Positions 24,856 through 34,411 of a stretch of DNA of 64,000 bases are shown one piece after another. Position 1 is the first letter of the stretch. Each line of letters starts with the position of its first letter. The translations under genes were made by a program, and so were the position numbers. The stretch lies in NCBI GenBank assembly GCA_003994795.1, contig AP018269.1, forward strand, positions 5,979,687 through 6,043,686, in the 5' to 3' direction. Source of the stretch: Cylindrospermum sp. NIES-4074 (GTDB taxonomy: Bacteria > Cyanobacteriota > Cyanobacteriia > Cyanobacteriales > Nostocaceae). Below the pieces are notes generated by a model that made no database searches, was not told the origin of the DNA, and saw nothing but the letters and a program-made list of their open reading frames with translations.

Positions 24856-25563
24856 TAATAAACGCCTGTTGCGCTGTAAGTCAAAAAACTTGAGGGTATA
24901 TTTTTGAGATGTCAACCGTCCCGGAAACCGTAAATCTGGCAATGGGGACAAATTTGTTGCTGTGATGCTAGCTGCTTCTAAATTTGATTGCTTGGTAACT
25001 ATGGCGATCGCTTGCTTGGTAGCGTTGATCAGTTTCTCTAGTTCCGCAGCTATGCTCAAGCTAGAGGCTAAATCAATGTGAATGCTGCTGTGAGGATACT
25101 TACGCAACAAATTCAAAAGTGTCAAGCCTCCCGGTTCCCCAGAGGCCAAAATTAGCGCTGATCGTAAGGCATAAAATTCCGATTTTGGTTGATGAGATTT
25201 GGTTTTAACTAATGCTGCTAACCGTCGCAGCAAAAATTCTCCTTGTGATGTGTAGAGAAATTGGGCAGCCACCACCGGACTAACTTTAACAGGCTGGAGT
25301 AAAATCTGCCGCAATTCTTGGAGTTGTGGTGATGGCAGATATTGCTGATAAATTGCCAAATCGTCGCTAATGACACCTGTTTTGGCGTAGTTTTCTAAAG
25401 AACTGACCGGCAGGGAAAGCTCTAGGACTGAATAAGATGCATAAATTCGCTCTGCTGCCATAACAGAATTACACATCCCAAATGTTGGCAGCAGAATTGA
25501 CAGAACCAGCAATAGCAAATTTCTTCTCAGGGTGCTGGCCCAATTACCTAACAAACTATTCAT
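24856..25563 (-). pseudogene. DUF1400 alpha/beta hydrolase, 5' part of a gene split by IS630
   Basis: N-terminal half of the interrupted protein: signal peptide (RRNLLLLVLSILLPTFGM, cleavage near VMAA), then the DUF1400 domain (AERIYASYSVLELSLPVSS, TKQAIAIVTKQSN) up to LKFFDLQRNRRLL, where the IS begins. The frame runs on 14 codons into the IS and stops at 24814. Without the lipase half it should be inactive. Lengths of the two parts (706 bp after removing one TA, plus 1070 bp) sum to exactly 592 codons. Confidence 0.9.
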
Positions 25564-25893
25564 CGCTCAACTATTTCGGTGATGTTGTTTTGCGAGGCGT
25601 AAGCTTTGGTAGTTATTCCAGCACCCTGACGCGTTTACTTAATATTATTCGCCTCTATCTGATGGTTTTTTTCGAGATTTGTCTCTCATAGATACAAAGT
25701 CAAAAAATTAAATGCTCTAGAGTCACTCAGGTAGTTATAATATCTATCCAGTAAGAATTTAACTCTAATAAGATGCATTTACTTTGAAAGCATAACAAAT
25801 AAAAAAATACCCGACCTCAGTATTTCTAATGTAGTTTCAATATAAAATAATTTTTTGATAAAAAATCTTCAATTTATCTGAAAATTATTCCTA
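25564..25893. other. Intergenic region without recognised genes
   Basis: 330 bp of AT-rich DNA. A forward frame ending at 25691 overlaps the hydrolase gene and is a shadow. Likely contains the hydrolase promoter on the minus strand and the 3' flank of the DMT transporter gene. Confidence 0.4.
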
Positions 25894-26811
25894 TTAATTC
25901 TGTTTCCCTAAGGCAGTCGCCACTGAACCAGAAACAACTAAAACTGCTCCGATAATTCCTATTATAGTTATGCTTTCTGGGGGAATCAGGGTAGGGTAAA
26001 TGTTTGACACGAGCCAAACTGAAACTAAAGTCACGATGGGAGCTAAAGCTAATAATGCACTCACCCGTGATGCTTGCCAATGTTCTAATGATTCGGCAAA
26101 TGCACCGTAAGCAATTACTGTATTTAAAGCACAAAATAGCAGCATTCCTAAATGCAACGGTTTCAGTATAAAAATTGATTGAACTTTGGCAAAAGGAGTG
26201 AATAATAAAGCACATCCGCCGTAAATTATCAACATAATGCTAGAAGAAGATAATGATTGTAATAGTTGCTTTTGTGCTAAAGCATATATCGCCCATCCTA
26301 CCGCTGCTAGTACAATCAACCCACTACCGAGAAGGTATTTAGTAGGCGCTGTGATTAAATTCGTTAATTGTGCATGAAAAAACAAAACAAATCCTAGAGT
26401 TAACACACTAACACCAAGCCATTGACCCAGAGTATAACGTTCTCTAAAAACAACCAAACCGCCAAAACCTAATAAAACAGTCGCTAGCTGAATTAGTACC
26501 TCTGCGTTGGTGGGGGCTGTGAGTTTTAACCCTTGCATAAACAGAAAGTAATTACTCGCCAAAGATATAATGGCGATCGCTAATAATTTCCCGGAAGCAG
26601 AACGCAGTTGTGGGTAGGTTGGTAATTTTCCTGTCACTCCTAAATAAATAGCTAGTAATGCAAAGGACACTAAAAAGCGGAACCAAACCACAGTGTAGAC
26701 ATCAAGTACCTGTAGCACAACCGTTAGGGCAATAGGTAGAATTCCCCATAAAAAAACAGTCACTAGCGATAATGCTAGCCCTAAACGCCAGCGACCAGAA
26801 CTTTGATGCAT
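25894..26811 (-). CDS. DMT/EamA family transporter
   Basis: 305 residues with about ten hydrophobic helices in two EamA repeats (residues 10-140 and 155-295); the second repeat has the typical ASRVSALLALAPIVTLVSVW and the end GAVLVVSGSVATAL. Drug/metabolite superfamily members export metabolites or amino acids; the substrate is unknown. It lies 81 bp downstream of the Eis-like gene on the same strand, so co-transcription is possible. Confidence 0.9.
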   Translation of the reverse strand: MHQSSGRWRLGLALSLVTVFLWGILPIALTVVLQVLDVYTVVWFRFLVSFALLAIYLGVTGKLPTYPQLRSASGKLLAIAIISLASNYFLFMQGLKLTAPTNAEVLIQLATVLLGFGGLVVFRERYTLGQWLGVSVLTLGFVLFFHAQLTNLITAPTKYLLGSGLIVLAAVGWAIYALAQKQLLQSLSSSSIMLIIYGGCALLFTPFAKVQSIFILKPLHLGMLLFCALNTVIAYGAFAESLEHWQASRVSALLALAPIVTLVSVWLVSNIYPTLIPPESITIIGIIGAVLVVSGSVATALGKQN

Positions 26812-26892
26812 GATTATTGCGTCTGTATGATAGTCAGGGCTATATCATACTTAATTACTTCGGACTATTAACTACTAACTCCGGGTAAGTTT

Positions 26893-28074
26893 TCAAAAGT
26901 AATCAACCATTCCAGGGGAGACACTGGTAAATATTTGCGTCGCTGCTAGGAGAGCTGTTTCTGTCGCATCTAGTTTTCCGGCTAACTGCAACTGATGAGG
27001 GGTAAACAAATTTGTATACAGCGGTGCTAATCCTCTGATGTCTAGCCGTAATTCACCTTTTCCGCCTAGTGTAACTTCACCTCTACCGTTAGCGACAGAC
27101 AAGATGAATTTACCGTTGTTTGCGTCTAACAAGTCATCATAAACTTCTAAGTGTAGTTCTGCTTGGATTCCTGGTGGATAACCCCGCACCTCCAACGCCT
27201 TGACTAAATCTATCACCCGTAGCAGCCAGCGTTGTGTTTTGCAGATTTTAGCAGTTTGCTCTGGTAGTAGTAATGTGAGAATAGCGATCGCCGAACTCTT
27301 CCATCGTACCTTGTCGATTTGAGAGCGATGATGGCTCAGAAAAGACCAGAAAGTTTTTGCAGCAGCAGATGTGAGGACTACCCAATCTTTCACCCTCAAA
27401 ATTATGCCCTCCTGTGTTCGCTCTTGGTTGAAGATGATGTAACCTTGGGGTTGGTCTTTATCACCGATTAAATAGGTATAAAGCGTTTCCTTATCATCTG
27501 GTTCGATTATTGCTTGCCAAATTGCTTGATTCCGGTCTAAATGTCCGGGAGACAGTCTTGCTTGCTGCTGATAAAGGTGAGCAAAAATTTCCAGATTAAT
27601 TGCAGTTACAGGTTGCAGAGGTAGCATTTGTTCCCGCAGTTGAATACTTTGAGTGGGAATTTCCCAAAGGCAATAACTACCCCCTTGCTCATACCCTGCT
27701 TTGTGGTACAAGCGTTGTGTAGCTGGATAAAGTACAGAGATGGGGACTTCCTGAGTGTAGAGTTCTTTGATAGTATGCTGTAAAAGAGCGATCGCCACTC
27801 CATCTCCACGATATTCTGGCGCAATACCTACAGCAGCAATTCCTGCCATCGGTACACGCTGACCTCCCCACCATTGTCCCAGGTGCAGAATTCCTAGTCC
27901 ACCAGCAATTTTTTCACCTTGCTGGATAATGCGAAAGTTCTCTACCCCAATGCGCTTGATGTAAAATTCTTCTTCTCTGGGTGGGCTGATAAAACACTGT
28001 TCGAGGATAGCAGCAAACTGTGGAAGTTCCTCTGGATGCCTAAAAGTACGGTATTCAAATTCAGGTGTCATCAC
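26893..28074 (-). CDS. Eis-like GNAT N-acetyltransferase
   Basis: 393 residues. The N-terminal GNAT domain (FRTFRHPEELPQFAAILEQC; acetyl-CoA motif AVGIAPEYRGDGVAIALLQH) is followed by a second degenerate GNAT domain and a C-terminal SCP2-like sterol-carrier fold (ELHLEVYDDLLDANNGKF), ending with the free C-terminal carboxylate region SPGMVDYF. This is the enhanced-intracellular-survival (Eis) architecture of multi-acetylating enzymes. The physiological substrate in cyanobacteria is unknown. Confidence 0.9.
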   Translation of the reverse strand: MMTPEFEYRTFRHPEELPQFAAILEQCFISPPREEEFYIKRIGVENFRIIQQGEKIAGGLGILHLGQWWGGQRVPMAGIAAVGIAPEYRGDGVAIALLQHTIKELYTQEVPISVLYPATQRLYHKAGYEQGGSYCLWEIPTQSIQLREQMLPLQPVTAINLEIFAHLYQQQARLSPGHLDRNQAIWQAIIEPDDKETLYTYLIGDKDQPQGYIIFNQERTQEGIILRVKDWVVLTSAAAKTFWSFLSHHRSQIDKVRWKSSAIAILTLLLPEQTAKICKTQRWLLRVIDLVKALEVRGYPPGIQAELHLEVYDDLLDANNGKFILSVANGRGEVTLGGKGELRLDIRGLAPLYTNLFTPHQLQLAGKLDATETALLAATQIFTSVSPGMVDYF

Positions 28075-28255
28075 TTCTACCGTTAATAACAGGAAAAGAC
28101 AATCATGTTACAACAGGCAATACTTTCAGTGCTTCACCCAATTGACTGACCTAATTAAGGATTTTCACAGCAAATGGTATTAAAATGGGCAATTATTTAG
28201 AACGCCATTACAGCAATTTTTAGGTAAGAGTAATCTTCAAAATCAATTATCCCGT

Positions 28256-28302
28256 GGGGCGGGCGTCTCGCCTGCCCTGAACAGGCGAGACGCCTGTTCT
28301 AC
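28256..28302. repeat. Hairpin repeat GGCGTCTCGCCTG / CAGGCGAGACGCC
   Basis: A perfect 13-bp inverted repeat with a 7-base loop (28262-28294), followed by TGTTCTAC. It is a dispersed repeat type common in Nostocales. It lies in the 358-bp gap between the Eis-like and fasciclin genes; otherwise that gap holds nothing recognisable apart from the palindrome at 28358. Confidence 0.8.
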
Positions 28303-28357
28303 AAAATATTTGGGTTATTTTTGAAGTTGGAAGACTCTAAATGAACTACAAATTGTC

Positions 28358-28386
28358 GTAGGGACACAGCATTGCTGTGTCCCTAC
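28358..28386. repeat. 29-bp palindrome GTAGGGACACAGCATTGC...
   Basis: GTAGGGACACAGC and GCTGTGTCCCTAC are perfectly complementary around ATT. It is the same GTAGGG...CCCTAC class as other palindromes in this window. A degenerate relative occurs near 36879-36902 (GTAGGGAACACTGCTGTGCCC). Confidence 0.8.
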
Positions 28387-28432
28387 CATGTTGTCTAATT
28401 ATTTGAAAACCGCTGTAATTAAGTACAGCAGA

Positions 28433-28999
28433 CTACAGCAACAAACCAGGAGGTATCAGCACTGTATCAATAATGTGAATGTAACCATTTCTAGCTCTGA
28501 GGTCGGCTTTTTTGAGTTTCGCCTTACCGATTTCAAAATAACCTTTCTTAAATTTAATTTCCACTAGACCACCTGCATAGGTCTTGATTTTTCCAGGTTT
28601 GATTTTTTTAGAATCAAATGAGCCATAGAGGACGTGGTAACTCAAAATCTGCTGTAAAACCAGTCTGTTTTCTGGTCTGAGCAGTCTTTGTAAAGTAGCT
28701 GGTGGTAAAGCTGCGAATGCTGCATCAGAGGGGATAAAAACAGTATATTGGCTATTGCTAGAAAGGGTTTCTACTAGTCCGGCCCGCTGGATGACGTTAA
28801 CAAAGGTATTGCAGCCGCAAGTGCTGGTGCGGGCAATTTCGACAATTGAACCTACTTGGGTAACTGGAGTTACTAGTACAGGTTGTACAACTTGTTCGTG
28901 ATGCTTCTTTTTAGCCCAAGAGGGAGAACTAGCTAGAAGACTGGTAGTGGCGATCGCTAAACCAACTGTGCTAATAAGTAAACGGTGAGATGCTTTCAT
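28433..28999 (-). CDS. Secreted fasciclin (FAS1) domain protein
   Basis: 188 residues: signal peptide (VGLAIATTSLLASSPSWA), a short basic/His linker, then one FAS1 domain at about 55-185 with the H1 motif (YTVFIPSDAAFAALP), the YH motif (QQILSYHVLYGS) and the H2 region ending HIIDTVLIPPGL. FAS1 proteins are extracytoplasmic adhesion modules. The CGC near residue 62 (STCGCNTF) is unusual. Single-gene unit with palindromic repeats downstream. Confidence 0.93.
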   Translation of the reverse strand: MKASHRLLISTVGLAIATTSLLASSPSWAKKKHHEQVVQPVLVTPVTQVGSIVEIARTSTCGCNTFVNVIQRAGLVETLSSNSQYTVFIPSDAAFAALPPATLQRLLRPENRLVLQQILSYHVLYGSFDSKKIKPGKIKTYAGGLVEIKFKKGYFEIGKAKLKKADLRARNGYIHIIDTVLIPPGLLL

Positions 29000-29358
29000 G
29001 GTGTAAACTCTGAAAATTTAGCTTGGTAAAATAGAGATTTTGTTACTAAAAATCTCCTGTGATTGCTAAAAATGCCTGAGAGGACTTGCTTTTTGGGATA
29101 TTTTATGCAGTAGCCTTAGACACTCATAGCTTTCCGGGATATTGACTGGATTAGGCGATCGCAAGTTCCCCAAAGAATTTACACTTTAATGGTCTGTCAC
29201 CGCAAACTTGAGGGATAATTGAATTTTCGAGGTGACTATTCAAACAATCATCCCCCTGCATGGATATTTGGACTTAAAAAGTTATAGTTTAGTGCGATCG
29301 CTAATCTTGTAGGATGGGTTAACTTTAGGAACCTTACGAATTAATGGAAGAATAAATT
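29000..29358. other. Intergenic region between divergent fasciclin gene and 63-residue ORF
   Basis: 359 bp with two HIP1-like sites near 29155 and 29296. No gene, RNA or strong hairpin recognised. Promoters for both neighbours are expected here. Confidence 0.4.
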
Positions 29359-29550
29359 ATGTGGCAGGATGAGATTGTGGAAGAGATCCACAAAATTCGA
29401 GAAGCTCACGCTAAAGCGTTTAACTACGATTTACGGGCTATGTTCGCTGACTGGCAGAAGAAGCAAAATGCTAGTGGACGCAAAGTTGTAACGCTCCCCC
29501 CCAAAAAGAGGTCTAATACTGCCTTGGAGAGGACAGTCGAGAGATATTAG
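29359..29550 (+). CDS. Small hypothetical protein, 63 residues
   Basis: Begins MWQDEIVEEIHKIREAHAKA and continues NYDLRAMFADWQKKQ. Small proteins with this beginning are frequent in cyanobacteria and often lie next to toxin-antitoxin or PIN-domain genes; here no toxin partner follows. It is hydrophilic, largely helical, and ends basic. Function unknown, possibly an orphan antitoxin-like protein. The gene faces ligA convergently. Confidence 0.7.
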   Translation: MWQDEIVEEIHKIREAHAKAFNYDLRAMFADWQKKQNASGRKVVTLPPKKRSNTALERTVERY

Positions 29551-29595
29551 TGCTGAAATCAGGGTGACTTGCTGCTGCTCAACTTTGCCCTTATC

Positions 29596-31650
<2,055 letters not shown>

Positions 31651-31660
31651 TTATTAAAGA

Positions 31661-31687
31661 TAATAAAACCTGCTGAGTGCAGGCTTT
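31661..31687 (-). terminator. Rho-independent terminator of the VWA gene
   Basis: On the minus strand, CCTGC-ACTCA-GCAGG forms a tight hairpin extended by AAAG/TTTT pairing and followed by TTTTATTATC. It lies 45 bp after the VWA gene stop, before the ligA start. Confidence 0.8.
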
Positions 31688-31732
31688 GTGATCATAACCC
31701 CAGGCTAACAGTCTGAGGGGATAAAAGTTCGA

Positions 31733-32797
31733 TTAGCGATCCCAGTCTTCGACTTCATACAAAAATCTGGTTTTGCCAATTAGCTTACGATTAGCGGAGG
31801 TACTTTGGACAAACACCACATACTTTTCTAGGTTACTCGGTTTGATGCGAATTGTGGCATCCATCGGTAGACCTAACATTTCTCTAGCGGCACTTCCCGC
31901 AAATAAATCACCTGTTGCCCTATCCATCAAGATAATTTCTTTGGCAGCTTGGATGGTTTCTGTTTTGGTAAATTCGTAAAAACCACGCCCCACCTTAAAG
32001 CTTAACCCATTTTCCAACACAAAAGCTTTAATGGAAATATCTTGATCAACCTCTAGAACCTGGAAACGTTGAGGAGAAACAGCCCGTAAATCAGCCGATT
32101 CATAATAGGATATTGCTTCCCGCTTCATCATCGAGTTAAATATTTTATTTAACCCCCGACTCATGCGCCCTTCGTCAATTACTTCTTTTTCGTAAGCTTG
32201 TAATTGGTCATTAGATGATTGCTGATAGCAAACTGCTAAAAACAAATCGGTAATATAAGAAAATTGGTCTAAATTAATATGAAAACCACCTGATTTCTCA
32301 GCCAGTTCTCGATAAAAAGGAGTAGCATGGGCGCGATTGAGCGCTTGAACCCCATAAACTGTAATTTCTGCCTCAGCTAATTTATCTAACTCTTTGCGCC
32401 AATTTAGCTTTTGAGGATTGTGTGCTGGTGGGTGGGGGATATCATCACCAATCAAAACCAGTGATTTAGATGCCGATTTTGACCAAGCTAGAGATTGGGA
32501 TTCATGTAATACTAACTCATAACATTCTGGTGCATCTCCGCCACCAGTCGCTTCAACATTTTGGACAAAATCACAAATCTTATCAACATCACCAGAGAGG
32601 TTAAATGTTTTGGTGACATAAGTTGAACTGGCGTCGCAATAGTCACCGTGAGCGATAATCCCAATCCGAATTAAAGGCAGTTCATCAATCAATCGGGTAA
32701 CGGTTTCTTTAATTTTCCGTCTTACTTGAGTCAGGCAAGGATACATACTTCCTGTGGTATCAAAACTAAAAACAACTTCGATATTGTTGTTGGTCAT
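31733..32797 (-). CDS. VWA domain-containing protein
   Basis: 354 residues, no signal peptide. An N-terminal von Willebrand A fold has the MIDAS motif DTTGSMYP near residue 14 and the downstream GGGDAPE and GDDIPH segments that complete the metal site. The C-terminal 130 residues (IKAFVLENGLSFKVGRGFYEFTK) are an uncharacterised beta-rich domain. The family is usually annotated as hypothetical VWA protein. No partner ATPase is nearby, so the role is open. Well-terminated single gene. Confidence 0.88.
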   Translation of the reverse strand: MTNNNIEVVFSFDTTGSMYPCLTQVRRKIKETVTRLIDELPLIRIGIIAHGDYCDASSTYVTKTFNLSGDVDKICDFVQNVEATGGGDAPECYELVLHESQSLAWSKSASKSLVLIGDDIPHPPAHNPQKLNWRKELDKLAEAEITVYGVQALNRAHATPFYRELAEKSGGFHINLDQFSYITDLFLAVCYQQSSNDQLQAYEKEVIDEGRMSRGLNKIFNSMMKREAISYYESADLRAVSPQRFQVLEVDQDISIKAFVLENGLSFKVGRGFYEFTKTETIQAAKEIILMDRATGDLFAGSAAREMLGLPMDATIRIKPSNLEKYVVFVQSTSANRKLIGKTRFLYEVEDWDR

Positions 32798-33183
32798 AGC
32801 TTTACCTACACCCAGATTTTAATTGATACCTTTATTTTAACATTTTAGTGGTTTATCTGGATAAATTTACTGTAAATATTTAGCTATTTTTTCCTATTCT
32901 CCCTCTCTTATCTAAGGGTAAATAGGGAAATTAAATCTAGGACAAACCACAAAATATCAAAATTCCTACGGTTGCCAAAAAACTATAGTTGCTGTGAAAT
33001 TATACCTTGCTTAACTTAAAACAAATAAGAATTAAAATGTCAACGATAATAGCCCTGAATTATTTGTGAAAATCTCTATTAATTTTCTCTGTGTCCTCGG
33101 CATCTTCTGCGGTTGGTAAAAAAGAATTATTTTCTCCCAATCAGATAAAATTGCCATAACCAACCCAAAAACAACAATAATTT
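32798..33183. other. Divergent intergenic region (VWA / glycerophosphodiesterase)
   Basis: 386 AT-rich bases, no frame with a ribosome-binding site and no repeat recognised. Expected to contain both promoters. Confidence 0.4.
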
Positions 33184-34197
33184 ATGTCTCCTACCTTAAC
33201 AGGTAAACCCCCGATCATCATCGCTCATCGAGGCGCTAGCGGCTACCGCCCAGAGCATACTTTAGCAGCTTATGAATTAGCGATTGATTTAGGTGCTGAC
33301 TTTATTGAACCAGACTTAGTTTCCACCAAAGACGGTGTTTTAATTGCTCGCCACGAAAACGAAATTTCAGAAACTACTGATATTGTGAATCATCGTGAAT
33401 TTGCTGATCGCCAAACTATCAAGATAATTGATGGGGAAACAAAAAAAGGTTGGTTTACAGAAGACTTTACCCTAGCGGAACTGAAGACACTCAGAGCTAA
33501 AGAGCGAATTCCCGAAATGCGATCGCCAAATACCAGATATGATGGACTCTGGGAAATCCCCACACTGCAAGAAATAATTGATTTAGTCAAGAGTAAAAGT
33601 GCCCAAATTGGTCGCACCATTGGGATTTATCCAGAAACCAAGCATCCCAGCTACTTTAAGTCCCTTGGGTTATCGCTGGAAAAACCCTTACTCGCCACTT
33701 TAAAAGCCACCGGTTATCAGGGAACTGACGCACCTGTATTTATTCAGTCTTTTGAAGTGAGCAACCTCAAAGAATTGTCTCGAAAAACCGATTTACCTTT
33801 AGTACAATTACTTAACGAAAGTGGCAAACCTTTTGATTTTGTCGCCAGTCGCGACAGTCGCACCTATGCAGACTTGGCGACAGCATCAGGTTTAAGAGAG
33901 ATTTCTAAATATGCACAGGCGGTTGGCGTTAATAAAAACCTAATTTTTCCCAGAGATAGCGCTGGTAAATTGCGATCGCTTACAGCTGGCGTTTCACCAT
34001 CACCAACATTCTTAGTTACCAATGCTCACGCAGCCGGTTTGCTGATTCACGCCTGGACTTTCCGCAATGAAGACTCATTTTTACCACTAGATTTTCAGGG
34101 AAATCCCCAAGGGGAATATGAATTATTTTTCAGCTTAGGTATTGATGGGGTATTTAGCGATTACCCAGATACCGCCAAGCAGGTATTACGACCTTAG
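33184..34197 (+). CDS. Glycerophosphodiester phosphodiesterase
   Basis: 337 residues of the GDPD family, which hydrolyses glycerophosphodiesters to glycerol-3-phosphate and an alcohol. Active-site landmarks are HRGASGYRPEHTLAAYELAI with the catalytic His pair (HR, then RHEN at about 55-60) and metal-binding FIEPDLV. Long GlpQ-type form. Apparently no signal peptide, so cytoplasmic, unlike periplasmic GlpQ. The C-terminal IDGVFSDYPDTAKQ is the usual barrel end. No phosphate-related neighbour. Confidence 0.94.
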   Translation: MSPTLTGKPPIIIAHRGASGYRPEHTLAAYELAIDLGADFIEPDLVSTKDGVLIARHENEISETTDIVNHREFADRQTIKIIDGETKKGWFTEDFTLAELKTLRAKERIPEMRSPNTRYDGLWEIPTLQEIIDLVKSKSAQIGRTIGIYPETKHPSYFKSLGLSLEKPLLATLKATGYQGTDAPVFIQSFEVSNLKELSRKTDLPLVQLLNESGKPFDFVASRDSRTYADLATASGLREISKYAQAVGVNKNLIFPRDSAGKLRSLTAGVSPSPTFLVTNAHAAGLLIHAWTFRNEDSFLPLDFQGNPQGEYELFFSLGIDGVFSDYPDTAKQVLRP

Positions 34198-34219
34198 CTT
34201 TGGAGCTAAAATTTATAAA

Positions 34220-34313
34220 ACTTACGCACACTCTACGAATTCTTGGCGGTATGCCTCCGGCTCCCAAAGGGATACGTTAAATTAAGCTTTTTGGCGATTT
34301 TTGCGTAAGTCTT
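34220..34313. mobile_element. 94-bp MITE with AATTTATAAA flanking duplication
   Basis: Inverted ends ACTTACGCA / TGCGTAAGT, the same terminal motif as the 92-bp element at 19941. It is bracketed by the 10-bp direct repeat AATTTATAAA at 34210-34219 and 34314-34323, a target duplication. It lies between the GDPD gene and the P-loop gene and has no coding capacity. Confidence 0.8.
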
Positions 34314-34411
34314 AATTTATAAATTTTGTCAAAGTCTATTTTACAATATTCACCAACATCCTTCATACTTTAAAACAGTAATTATACGTAAAATTTAAGG
34401 AAGGGATGCCA

